DNA from: Gemmiger sp. An50
GTDB taxonomy: Bacteria; Bacillota; Clostridia; Oscillospirales; Ruminococcaceae
NCBI RefSeq assembly: GCF_002161595.1
Contig: NZ_NFID01000013.1
Span: 1 to 64,000 of the forward strand
Direction of reading: 5' to 3'
DNA length: 64,000 nucleotides
In this document: positions 30,992-39,154 of the stretch, piece after piece
Numbering within the stretch: the first letter of the stretch is position 1
Layout: each line of letters begins with the position of its first letter
Made by a program: the position numbers and the translations under genes
Notes under the pieces: model-generated
Databases searched by the model: none
What the model saw: only the letters and a program-made list of their open reading frames with translations
What the model was told of the DNA's origin: nothing

Positions 30992-32863
30992 ATGAAAACA
31001 ACAGGACCCCAAAACCCCAAAAAGGCACTGATCTATTACTATGTGGCCGCGGTGGTGATCCTGCTTTTGCTCAATGCGCTGGTGTTCCCCAACATCATGC
31101 GCGGTTCGATGACCGAGGTGAGCTACAACCGCTTCGTCACCGACCTGGAAGAGGGCAAGGTAAGTGTGGTGCAGGAGGATGCGTCCAACGGTACCATCAC
31201 CTACCAGGCACTGGACGAAAACGGCAAGGAGCGGATCTATCAGACCGCGTGGGTCAATGACCCGGACCGGGTGGAGCGGCTGCTGGAAGCCAAGAACCCG
31301 GAAGGCGGCGAGGTGGAATACGGCGGCGTGATCCCCACCAAGACCTCGCCCATCATGAATCTATTGTTCAGCGTGGTGCTGCCGGTGCTGTTCATGGTGC
31401 TGCTGGGCCAGCTGCTCATGCGTTTTATGATGAAGCGGATGGGCGGACCCAATGCCATGAGCTTTGGCAAATCCAACGCGAAAGTGTATGTGGAGGCCCA
31501 GACCGGCAAGACCTTCGCGGACGTGGCCGGCCAGGATGAGGCCAAGGAAGCCCTGGCCGAGATCGTGGACTTCCTGCATAACCCCAGCAAGTACAACAGC
31601 ATCGGCGCTACCCTGCCCAAGGGCGCGCTGCTGGTGGGCCCTCCGGGTACCGGTAAGACCCTGCTGGCCAAGGCCGTCGCCGGTGAGGCGGGCGTGCCCT
31701 TCTTCAGCATCGCCGGTTCCGAATTCGTGGAGATGTTCGTGGGCATGGGCGCGGCCCGTGTGCGCGACCTGTTCAAGCAGGCAGCGGAGAAGGCCCCCTG
31801 CATCGTGTTCATCGACGAGATCGATACCATCGGCAAGAGCCGTGACAACGCGGCCGGCATCAGCGGCGGCAACGACGAGCGGGAGCAGACCCTGAACCAG
31901 CTGCTCACCGAGATGGACGGCTTCGACGGCAGCAAGGGCGTTATCATTCTGGCGGCCACCAACCGGCCCGAGACCCTGGACAAAGCCCTGCTGCGCCCCG
32001 GCCGGTTCGACCGGCGCATCCCGGTGGAGCTGCCGGACCTGGAAGGCCGTGCGGCCATCCTGAAGGTACACGCCAAAAAGGTTATGGTGGACGAGAACGT
32101 AGACTTCATGGCCATTGCCCGGGCCACCAGCGGCGCTTCCGGCGCTGAGCTGGCCAACATGGTGAATGAGGCCGCGCTGCGGGCGGTGAAGCAGAACCGC
32201 CGCATCGTGAACCAGAGCGACCTGATGGAAGCGGTGGAGACCGTGATCGCGGGCTACCAGCGCAAGAACAAGGTGCTCAACCCCAAGGAAAAGCGGATTG
32301 TGGCCTACCACGAGATCGGCCATGCCCTTGTGGCGGCCAAGCAGACCAACAGCGCCCCGGTGGCCAAAATCACCATCGTGCCCCGCACCTCCGGCGCTCT
32401 GGGCTATACCCTGCAGGTGCCCGAGGAGGAGACCAACCTACTGAGCCGTGAGGAGGCCTTCAACAAGATCGCCACCTTCACCGGCGGCCGTGCCGCCGAG
32501 GAGCTGATCTTCGGCAGCTACACCAGCGGGGCCTCCAACGACATCGAGCAGGCCACCCGACTGGCCCGGAACATGGTCACCCGGCTGGGCATGAGCAAGG
32601 AATTCGACATGATGGCTCTGGCCACCGTGAACAGCCAGTATCTGGGCGGCGACGCCTCGCTGGCCTGCAGTGAGGGCACCGCGGAGAAGATCGACCAGGA
32701 GGTCCTGGAGCTGATCAAATCCGCCCATGCCAAGGCCATGGAGATCCTGAAGGACAATGTGGACAAGCTGCACGAGCTGGCCGCTTTCCTGATGGAGCGG
32801 GAGACCATCACCGGCGAGGAGTTTATGGAAATTCTGAACCGGCAGCCCGAACCCCACGCATAA
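30992..32863 (+). CDS. ftsH: ATP-dependent zinc metalloprotease FtsH
   Basis: A 623-aa AAA+ membrane protease that unfolds and degrades membrane and regulatory proteins. Two N-terminal membrane helices (about residues 12-32 and 117-140) flank a small extracellular domain. Walker A GPPGTGKT is at residues 216-223, Walker B is CIVFIDEIDTIG, and the second-region-of-homology is ATNRPETLDKALLRPGRFDR. The zinc site is H440-E-I-G-H444. ATG 30992 is chosen because GGCGGAG is 6 bases upstream; the GTG at 30986 overlaps that site. Confidence 0.95.
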   Translation: MKTTGPQNPKKALIYYYVAAVVILLLLNALVFPNIMRGSMTEVSYNRFVTDLEEGKVSVVQEDASNGTITYQALDENGKERIYQTAWVNDPDRVERLLEAKNPEGGEVEYGGVIPTKTSPIMNLLFSVVLPVLFMVLLGQLLMRFMMKRMGGPNAMSFGKSNAKVYVEAQTGKTFADVAGQDEAKEALAEIVDFLHNPSKYNSIGATLPKGALLVGPPGTGKTLLAKAVAGEAGVPFFSIAGSEFVEMFVGMGAARVRDLFKQAAEKAPCIVFIDEIDTIGKSRDNAAGISGGNDEREQTLNQLLTEMDGFDGSKGVIILAATNRPETLDKALLRPGRFDRRIPVELPDLEGRAAILKVHAKKVMVDENVDFMAIARATSGASGAELANMVNEAALRAVKQNRRIVNQSDLMEAVETVIAGYQRKNKVLNPKEKRIVAYHEIGHALVAAKQTNSAPVAKITIVPRTSGALGYTLQVPEEETNLLSREEAFNKIATFTGGRAAEELIFGSYTSGASNDIEQATRLARNMVTRLGMSKEFDMMALATVNSQYLGGDASLACSEGTAEKIDQEVLELIKSAHAKAMEILKDNVDKLHELAAFLMERETITGEEFMEILNRQPEPHA

Positions 32864-32870
32864 TAAAAGC

Positions 32871-32906
32871 AAAGCCGCAGTCACCGTTAGTGACTGCGGC
32901 TTTTTG
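32871..32906 (+). terminator. Terminator of ftsH
   Basis: AAAGCCGCAGTCAC, loop CGTTA, GTGACTGCGGCTTT, then TT. Confidence 0.93.
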
Positions 32907-32955
32907 CTGCCGGTGCGGCAGGCGGAGAGCTATTCCGTTTCCGCCCCGGGCATGC

Positions 32956-33030
32956 TATAATAATTATGTATACACAAAAAATAAAGCCCCCGCGGCCGGT
33001 GGTGCGCGCCTGCGCACGGGACCGGGCGGG
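32956..33030 (+). promoter_or_regulatory. Promoter -10 and structured 5' UTR of the DEAD-box gene
   Basis: TATAAT lies at 32956-32961, with a weak -35 TTCCGT 17 bases before it. The 5' UTR then folds into nested arms: CCCGC/GCGGG, CCGGT/ACCGG and GTGCGC-GCCT-GCGCAC (32987-33030). The hairpin ends 26 bases before the helicase start and is not followed by a T tract. Confidence 0.6.
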
Positions 33031-33056
33031 AATATACGAAACGGAGAAAACAAACT

Positions 33057-34235
33057 ATGTTATACAGTGAGCTGAAATGCAGCCCCGAAATTTTGCAGGC
33101 CGTGGAGCGGATGGGCTTCACCGAGATGACCGAGGTGCAGGAGAAGGCCATTCCGGTGATGATGGCCGGTAAAGATGTAATTGCCAAGGCTCCCACAGGC
33201 ACCGGCAAGACCTGCGCCTTCGGTATTCCCATCATCGAGCGGATCAACCCCGAAAGCAACAAGCCCCAGGCAGTGATCCTGGCCCCCACCCGTGAGCTGG
33301 CCCAGCAGATCGCTGAGGAGCTGACCGAGCTGGCCCACTTCCTGCCCAAGGTGCGCATCGTCTGCGTGTACGGCGGCGCCAACATCCAGCGCCAGGCCGA
33401 GAAGCTGAAGAAGGGCTGTCAGATCGTGGTGGCCACCCCGGGCCGCCTGATGGACCACATGCACCACAAGAACATCGACGTGAGCGCCGTGACCAGCATC
33501 GTGTTGGATGAGGCCGACGAGATGTTGAACATGGGCTTCTACAAGGACGTGCGCCGGATCATTGATTCCATGAAGGCGCGCAAGAGCCTGTGCATGTTCA
33601 GCGCCACCATCAGCCGTGAGGTGATGGACATCGGCTGGCTTTACCAGCGAGACGCCGAGGAGATCAGCGTGCAGCCGGTGCTGGAAAGCCAGCCCAAGAT
33701 CCACCAGTACAAGCTGCTGACCACCGGCCGCAACAAGCTGGCGGACCTGGCCCAGATCATCATCTCCGGCGAGTACAAGCGGGTGATGGTGTTCTGCAAC
33801 ACCAAGTTCACCACCGCCATCCTGACCAACCAGCTGGCCCGGCTGAACTTTGTGGTGGACTGCCTGCACGGCGATCTTTCCCAGAGCGACCGGAACAAGA
33901 TCATGGCCAGCTTCCGTGAGGGCAACATCGCCGTTCTGGTGGCCACCGACGTGGCTGCCCGTGGCATCGACGTGGACGACGTGGACGCGGTGGTCAACTA
34001 CGACGTGCCCGGCGCCAATGAGCACTACACCCACCGCATCGGCCGTACCGGCCGCGCCAAGCGGGAGGGTGTGTCCTACCTGATGTACACCGCCGAGGAG
34101 ACCAAGCGGGTGGACGAGCTGCTGCGGCTGACCCGCAACGAGGCCATTCCGGTGCACTGGAATGAGGACCACACCGCTCTCATCGAGGAAAAGGTGGAAA
34201 AGGTGGATAAGTTCCAGATCCGCAGCTACTTTTAA
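33057..34235 (+). CDS. DEAD-box RNA helicase
   Basis: A 392-aa minimal DEAD-box helicase with no C-terminal extension. Motifs in order: Q-motif region TEVQEKAIPVMM, motif I APTGTGKT, Ia PTRELA, II DEAD, III SAT, V ATDVAARGID, VI HRIGRTGR. It unwinds RNA duplexes in ribosome assembly or mRNA turnover. A bare core of this size resembles eIF4A-like enzymes rather than long CshA. GGAG precedes the ATG by 9 bases. Its own mRNA leader is strongly structured (32987-33030). Confidence 0.93.
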   Translation: MLYSELKCSPEILQAVERMGFTEMTEVQEKAIPVMMAGKDVIAKAPTGTGKTCAFGIPIIERINPESNKPQAVILAPTRELAQQIAEELTELAHFLPKVRIVCVYGGANIQRQAEKLKKGCQIVVATPGRLMDHMHHKNIDVSAVTSIVLDEADEMLNMGFYKDVRRIIDSMKARKSLCMFSATISREVMDIGWLYQRDAEEISVQPVLESQPKIHQYKLLTTGRNKLADLAQIIISGEYKRVMVFCNTKFTTAILTNQLARLNFVVDCLHGDLSQSDRNKIMASFREGNIAVLVATDVAARGIDVDDVDAVVNYDVPGANEHYTHRIGRTGRAKREGVSYLMYTAEETKRVDELLRLTRNEAIPVHWNEDHTALIEEKVEKVDKFQIRSYF

Positions 34236-34278
34236 ACAATCTTCGGGCGAGTTTGTGGAAAACCTGCCCGGATAAAAA

Positions 34279-34311
34279 AGAAAGCGCATCCCAAACGGGA
34301 TGCGCTTTTTG
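34279..34311. terminator. Bidirectional terminator between the helicase gene and ldh
   Basis: AAAGCGCATCCC, loop AAAC, GGGATGCGCTTT, with T tracts on both strands; it serves the two convergent genes. Confidence 0.92.
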
Positions 34312-34326
34312 TTTGCGTGATAGAGA

Positions 34327-35280
34327 TTACAGGCCCAGCTGCAGCAGCATCTTCTGCAGGCTCTCGCAGCAGGCGGCCAGCTGATCCTGCTCTTCCGGCA
34401 GCAGGGATACCTCAAGTACCCGCTCGCGGCCGTTGGCGCCGATCACGCAGGGCACGCTCATGGCTACCTGCTCCAGGTCGTACTCGCCCTGCAGCACGCA
34501 GCTCACCGGCAGCACGCAGCGCTCGTTCAGCACGATGGCGCGCACTAGACGGGCCACGCTCTGGGCAATGCCGCTGGAGGTGAAGCCCTTCAGCTTCAGC
34601 ACCCGCAGGCCGGCGGCCTTGGTGTCCGCCAGGATTTTTTCCTTGTCCAGGGCAGAGCTCAGGCCGAAGGCACGGGGCAGCTCGTCCACCGGGATACCGG
34701 CCACGTTCACCATGCTCCAGGGGATGAAGGCGCTCTCGCCGTGCTCGCCCAGCAGGTAGCCGTGCACGTTCTTGGAGTCCACGTCGCACTGGGCGGCGAT
34801 AAGCTGGCGCATGCGGGCGGTGTCCAGCAGGGTGCCGGTGCCGAAGATCTTGTCGGCGGGGTAGTTGTATTTGGTCTGGGCGAAGTAGGTGACCAGGTCC
34901 ACCGGATTGGTGACCACGATCAGGATGGCGCTGCGGGTGTAGCGGGTGATCTCGGTCATCACCGCGTCCATCACGGCGATGTTCTTCTCCGCCAGCACAC
35001 GGCGGTCGTTGTCACCGGCCTGGATGCTGGGCCCGGCGGTCATCACGATGATGGAGGCGTCCGCGCAGTCGGCGTAGCTGCCCACCCGGATGGTGGTGTT
35101 GGTGGAGTAGGCGAAGGAGGTGGTGTGCAGAGCGTCCAGCACCTCGCCCAGGGCCTTGTCCTCGTTGGCGTCGATCACCACGATCTCGCTGACCACACTC
35201 TGGGCCAGGATGGCGTTCAGGGTGGCGCTGCCCACCATACCGGCGCCGATCAGAACCAGCTTGCCTTCTTTCATACGCAT
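34327..35280 (-). CDS. ldh: L-lactate dehydrogenase (or related L-2-hydroxyacid dehydrogenase)
   Basis: A 317-aa NAD-dependent dehydrogenase reducing pyruvate to lactate. The NAD loop is IGAGMVGSA (about residues 11-19), and catalytic blocks VTNPVD, GTGTLLDTARMR and the proton-relay GEHGES are intact. The substrate loop is AGPSIQAGDNDRR, where common LDH has AGxxQxxGExR; it bears some likeness to the GDR of L-2-hydroxyisocaproate dehydrogenase. The keto acid is therefore not certain. ATG 35280 has AGGAGG with 8-base spacing; a second ATG at 35274 is 6 bases in. A strong promoter and an unusual hairpin leader precede it. Confidence 0.85.
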   Translation of the reverse strand: MRMKEGKLVLIGAGMVGSATLNAILAQSVVSEIVVIDANEDKALGEVLDALHTTSFAYSTNTTIRVGSYADCADASIIVMTAGPSIQAGDNDRRVLAEKNIAVMDAVMTEITRYTRSAILIVVTNPVDLVTYFAQTKYNYPADKIFGTGTLLDTARMRQLIAAQCDVDSKNVHGYLLGEHGESAFIPWSMVNVAGIPVDELPRAFGLSSALDKEKILADTKAAGLRVLKLKGFTSSGIAQSVARLVRAIVLNERCVLPVSCVLQGEYDLEQVAMSVPCVIGANGRERVLEVSLLPEEQDQLAACCESLQKMLLQLGL

Positions 35281-35313
35281 AAGGGATTCCTCCTAACATA
35301 ATCTCATGAAACC

Positions 35314-35375
35314 TGCGCAAAAAGCGCAGAAAAAAACCAGGGTGCGGGCCGTGAGGCTTCCAAGACACCCTGGTT
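35314..35375 (-). promoter_or_regulatory. Hairpin leader of ldh with terminator-like structure
   Basis: On the minus strand AACCAGGGTG pairs with CACCCTGGTT and is followed by T7, an intrinsic-terminator form. A second hairpin, CTGCGC-TTTTT-GCGCAG, follows (35330-35314). Both lie between the ldh promoter and the start codon; the first begins at the expected transcription start. Confidence 0.65.
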
Positions 35376-35378
35376 TTT

Positions 35379-35408
35379 ATTATGAATCAGAACCGCTGCC
35401 TTTGTCAA
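35379..35408 (-). promoter_or_regulatory. Promoter of ldh
   Basis: On the minus strand TTGACA (35408-35403), 18-bp spacer, CATAAT (35384-35379). Confidence 0.78.
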
Positions 35409-35477
35409 TCTGCATAAAACAGGAAAAAGATTTTTGGCAGACCGGCCAAAGCGCTGGCTGAGGCAGCGGTACCTCGG

Positions 35478-35885
35478 TCAGTCAGAGGGAGAGTCGGAAT
35501 CCTCCGGTTCAGTGGTGTCGCCGGGCGCATTCAGGAAGGCATCCATCCATTCCTGTGCCTCCTGCTGCTGGCTGCGCTCCACATACAGGTCATACCCCAG
35601 CAGGGAGGTGCCCAGATAGGTGCTGGAAGCCTTTCCCAGCGTGCCGGATTCCCGCAGATAGCTGGGGATGCCGTTGTCTTCCAAAAGTTCGGCCAGCATC
35701 CCAGCCAGTGCATAATCCGGCAGATTGACCAGATGGACCGGGTCCTGGGGCATATGGTGACCGGGTCGGTCCTTGAGAGAAAAATTCCATTCCGCGCGGG
35801 GCATCGGTTCCAGGGGGCCGCCGCACTGGGGGCATAACGAAGAGCAGTCCGGTACGCTGCAACGGCAGCGAGAACACCAGAGCAT
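35478..35885 (-). CDS. Zinc-ribbon plus DUF2007-like protein
   Basis: A 135-aa soluble protein. Residues 1-25 form a Cys-rich zinc ribbon (CSRCRCSVPDCSSLCPQCGG), and residues about 55-115 resemble DUF2007, a small ferredoxin-like domain (ALAGMLAELLEDNGIPSYLR ... GYDLYVERSQQQEAQEWMDA). DUF2007 proteins are annotated as putative signal transducers, without known function. ATG 35885 has GGAAAGGAAG upstream and puts the ribbon at the N-terminus; the long frame further upstream has no support. A minus-strand TATAAT (35928-35923) may be its -10. Confidence 0.7.
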   Translation of the reverse strand: MLWCSRCRCSVPDCSSLCPQCGGPLEPMPRAEWNFSLKDRPGHHMPQDPVHLVNLPDYALAGMLAELLEDNGIPSYLRESGTLGKASSTYLGTSLLGYDLYVERSQQQEAQEWMDAFLNAPGDTTEPEDSDSPSD

Positions 35886-35958
35886 ACAGACACTTCCTTT
35901 CCGGAGAAAACACTTTTTCTTTATTATAGCATGCGGCCGCACACCGTGCATACAAATG

Positions 35959-35993
35959 AAACGGCCCGTTCCCCTGAAAGGAACGGGCCGTTT
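35959..35993 (-). terminator. Terminator-like hairpin after argS
   Basis: AAACGGCCCGTTCC pairs perfectly with GGAACGGGCCGTTT over a 7-nt loop, 24 bases past the argS stop. The T tract is short. Confidence 0.8.
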
Positions 35994-36016
35994 GGAATTA
36001 TTGAGCGTTTGGCAGA

Positions 36017-37807
36017 TTACATGCTCTCGGGTACGGTGACCTTGAACATGGTCAGCACGTTGGCGATGACCTGCTTCACCGCCAGGCACAGGGCCAGACG
36101 GGCCTGACGGGCAGCGGGCTCCGCGTCCTTGATGCGGCAGGCGTTGTAGAACTTGTGGAAGGAACCGGCCAGGTCGATCACGTAGCGGGTGATGCGGGCG
36201 GGCTCGTAGTTCTTGGCGCTGGTCACGATCTCGGCGGGGAAGGCGCTCACGGCACGGATCAGCTCCAGCTCGGCGGGCTCGGTGAACTGGTAACCGGCCC
36301 AGGCGGTGTGACCCTCGTAGGAGATGCCCTCGCTGGCCAGCTTCTTCACGATGGAGCAGATGCGGGCGTGGGCGTACTGCACGTAGTATACCGGGTTTTC
36401 GCTGTCCTCCTTCACTGCCAGATCCAGGTCGAAGTCCATCTGGCTGCCTGCCTCACGCAGGTTGAAGAAGAAGCGGGCGGAATCGATGGGCACCTCGTCC
36501 AGCAGGTCGGTCAGGGTGATGGCCTTGCCGGTCCGCTTGCTCATGCGCACCTGCTGGCCGTCCTTCACCAGCTTGACCAGCTGCATCAGGATCACGTCCA
36601 GGTCCTCGCCGTTCAGGCCCACGGCGTCCATGGCGCCCTTCATGCGGGCCACGTGGCCGTGATGGTCGGCACCCCAGATGTCGATGGCCTTGTCGAAGCC
36701 GCGCACGGCCAGCTTGTTGTAGTGGTAGGCGATGTCCGCCGCGAAGTAGGTGGGGATGCCGTTGGCACGCACCAGCACCTCGTCCTTGGCCTCGTCCTCG
36801 TCCTTGCGCTTGTTGGCCGCGCCGTACTTCTCGCTGTACTGGGCGCTCTTGTACATGATGGCGCCGTCCTCAGCCTTGTAGCAGGCGCCGGTGGCCAGCA
36901 GCTTGTCGATCACGGCCTGCACCGCGCCGGAGTCGTGCAGGGTGCTCTCGCGGAACCACACGTCGTAGGTGATGCGGTACTTGGCCAGGTCACGCTCCAG
37001 ACCGGCCACGTTCTTGGGCAGGCCGTAGTTGATCAGAGCCTGCTTGCGGGTCTCCTCGTCGGCGTCCACGTACTTGTCGCCCTCGATGGCGGCGAACTCG
37101 GTGGCCAGAACCTTGATGTCCTCGCCCTGGTAGCCGTCCTCGGGGAAGGGAACAGCGTCCTCGCCCTTGAAGTGCTGCAGGTAGCGGGCGGACAGGCTCT
37201 TGCCGAACTTCTGGATCTGGTTGCCCGCGTCGTTCACGTAGAACTCACGGGTCACGTCGTAACCGGCCCAGTCCATCACAGCGGCCAGGCAGTCGCCCAG
37301 CGCGCCGCCGCGGGCGTTGCCCAGGTGCATGGGGCCGGTGGGGTTGGCGGAAACGAACTCCACGTTGATCTTCTTGCCCTCGCCGAAATCGGTGCGGCCG
37401 TACTGCTCGTTCAGGGTGGCGCCGTAGACCACGCTGGAGAACCAGCCCGGAGCCAGGAACAGGTTGATGAAGCCGGGGCCGGCCACCTCCACCTTGGAGA
37501 AAATGCTGCCCTCCAGGCTGGGCAGATGGGCCAGAATGGCGTCGGCGATCTGGCGGGGAGCCTTCTTGAAAACGCGGGCACCGGCCATGGCCAGATTGCT
37601 GGCCACGTCGCCGTTCTTCACGTCGCCGGGAATCTCCACGATGAAGTCGGGCAGCTCGGTCTGGGGCAGCTCACCGGCGGCCATGGCAGCCCGAGCGGCC
37701 TGGGTCAGCAGGGCGCGGGCCTCGTCCAGCGCATTCTTGCGGGGATTGTAGTTCTTGTAGGTTTCCTTCATCTCGGCCAGCATGGCCTCGTGTTCCGTAT
37801 TGGTCAT
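36017..37807 (-). CDS. argS: Arginyl-tRNA synthetase
   Basis: A 596-aa class I synthetase charging tRNA-Arg. The N-terminal additional domain leads to the HIGH-type signature SANPTGPMHLGNARGG (HLGN), the KMSKS-type loop is RMSKRTGKAI, and the C-terminal DALR anticodon domain ends the protein (YNACRIKD...). ATG 37807 is chosen as the first Met with a purine-rich site (AAAGGAAAGGAAT) upstream, although spacing is long. It follows the DUF1934 gene by 61 bases, a pairing also seen in Bacillus (ywiB-argS). Confidence 0.94.
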   Translation of the reverse strand: MTNTEHEAMLAEMKETYKNYNPRKNALDEARALLTQAARAAMAAGELPQTELPDFIVEIPGDVKNGDVASNLAMAGARVFKKAPRQIADAILAHLPSLEGSIFSKVEVAGPGFINLFLAPGWFSSVVYGATLNEQYGRTDFGEGKKINVEFVSANPTGPMHLGNARGGALGDCLAAVMDWAGYDVTREFYVNDAGNQIQKFGKSLSARYLQHFKGEDAVPFPEDGYQGEDIKVLATEFAAIEGDKYVDADEETRKQALINYGLPKNVAGLERDLAKYRITYDVWFRESTLHDSGAVQAVIDKLLATGACYKAEDGAIMYKSAQYSEKYGAANKRKDEDEAKDEVLVRANGIPTYFAADIAYHYNKLAVRGFDKAIDIWGADHHGHVARMKGAMDAVGLNGEDLDVILMQLVKLVKDGQQVRMSKRTGKAITLTDLLDEVPIDSARFFFNLREAGSQMDFDLDLAVKEDSENPVYYVQYAHARICSIVKKLASEGISYEGHTAWAGYQFTEPAELELIRAVSAFPAEIVTSAKNYEPARITRYVIDLAGSFHKFYNACRIKDAEPAARQARLALCLAVKQVIANVLTMFKVTVPESM

Positions 37808-37868
37808 AGTGATCGGTAATTCCTTTCCTTTTAAACTTGAAGGCGCGCGCCGCGCCGGGAAAAGCAAA

Positions 37869-38312
37869 TCAAAGGGGCGTGCGCTCGGCCCGCTTCACGG
37901 TGATGGTCACCAGATTGCGGCTGAGCACGGTGTCCTGGTCGGCGTCCAGCGTGTAGCTGAACTTTATCTGGCCGCCCTCGTCGGACAGCTGGCTTTCGAT
38001 CTCGTCGGCGGCCACGCCCAGGGTCATGGAGCCGTAGCCGGTCTCGTAGTGGCACAGATGGCGGGTGCACTTTTCAATGACCAGCTGGCTGGCGGCAGGG
38101 CCGAAGCGCAGCATGGACACCTTCTGGGCGTCCTCGGCCACCTTCACGGTGGTGGTGCATCCGGCATAGCCGGTGGTCTCGCTCTCCTTGTAGGTGATGA
38201 AGAAGCTGCCGCCCCGGTGCACAAAGCTGCCGCGGGTCATCAGCTCCACCGAATCGGTCTCACCGGCCTGTTCCATCCGGCCGTCGATGCGGATGAGAAA
38301 ATCCTCGTTCAT
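37869..38312 (-). CDS. DUF1934 (YwiB-like) protein
   Basis: A 147-aa beta-barrel protein of the calycin-like DUF1934 family, known from Bacillus ywiB, usually next to argS. Family features seen are FFITYKES near residue 37, TVKV near residue 55, and YTLD near residue 119. No catalytic residues are known for the family. AGGAGG precedes the ATG. Confidence 0.85.
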   Translation of the reverse strand: MNEDFLIRIDGRMEQAGETDSVELMTRGSFVHRGGSFFITYKESETTGYAGCTTTVKVAEDAQKVSMLRFGPAASQLVIEKCTRHLCHYETGYGSMTLGVAADEIESQLSDEGGQIKFSYTLDADQDTVLSRNLVTITVKRAERTPL

Positions 38313-38338
38313 AAACTGGCGGGGACCTCCTTTTGGGT

Positions 38339-39154
38339 TCAGTATTGCTCAATGGCGATCTGGCTGGCTGTGCCCTCCCCCTGGGGGCCGATGAACAGCC
38401 GGACCGCCGCGGAAAAGCTCTCCGGGGAATCGCTCATGAAATAGCGGGTTTCGCCCGTTGCGGAGCCGTCGTCCAGAAGGTCCAGCCGGGTGAGCATATC
38501 CCGGGCCTTGAGGGCGGCCTCCCGGCCGGAGTCGATCAGGGTCACGTCCGGGCCCATCACCTGCGCGATGATGTGAGCGATCAGGGGATAGTGGGTGCAG
38601 CCCAGGATCAGGGTGTCCACCCCTTTGGCGCGGATCTCGTCCAGATATTCGTGGGCGATGGCGGTGGTGATGGGGTCATTGGGCCCCACATAACCGTTCT
38701 CCACCAGCGGCACGAACATGGGGCAGCTTTTGGTGAAGACCTCGGCGCCGGGCAGGATGCTTCGGATGCGGTTCTCATAGCTGCGGCTGCGGATGGTGGC
38801 CGGGGTGGCGATTACACCGATGCGGCCGTTCTTGGTGGCCGCCGCCGCTGCGGATACCGCCGCGCCCACCACGCCCACATAGGGCACCGGCAGGGCTTCG
38901 GTGTAGGACTTGGGCAGCGTGCTGCTCACGGTGCCGCAGGCGGCCAGCAGGAATTTCACGTCCTGGCTGAGCAAAAAGCGGATGTCCTGCTCGGCGTACT
39001 GGCGAATGGTTTCCGGGCTGCGGCTGCCGTAGGGCACCCGGCCGGTATCGCCGAAGTAGACGATGTCCTCCCCGGGCAGGATGGCCTGCAGCTGGCGTAC
39101 CGCCGTGAGACCGCCCATGCCGGAATCGAACACGCCGATGGGCCGCTTATCCAT
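38339..39154 (-). CDS. murI: Glutamate racemase
   Basis: A 271-aa cofactor-independent racemase making D-glutamate for peptidoglycan. The first Asp/Ser is in GVFDSGMGGL (residues 7-16), YFGDTGRVPYG follows, and the two catalytic Cys are in AACGTVSS (Cys73) and GCTHYPL. The residue after the first Cys is Gly where most MurI have Asn (ACNT). ATG 39154 lies in the last codons of ddl (8-base overlap), so the two cell-wall genes are coupled. Confidence 0.93.
   Translation of the reverse strand: MDKRPIGVFDSGMGGLTAVRQLQAILPGEDIVYFGDTGRVPYGSRSPETIRQYAEQDIRFLLSQDVKFLLAACGTVSSTLPKSYTEALPVPYVGVVGAAVSAAAAATKNGRIGVIATPATIRSRSYENRIRSILPGAEVFTKSCPMFVPLVENGYVGPNDPITTAIAHEYLDEIRAKGVDTLILGCTHYPLIAHIIAQVMGPDVTLIDSGREAALKARDMLTRLDLLDDGSATGETRYFMSDSPESFSAAVRLFIGPQGEGTASQIAIEQY

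Noticed and set aside
36155-37819. 554-codon plus-strand frame opposite argS
   Set aside because: Antisense shadow of argS without domain motifs.
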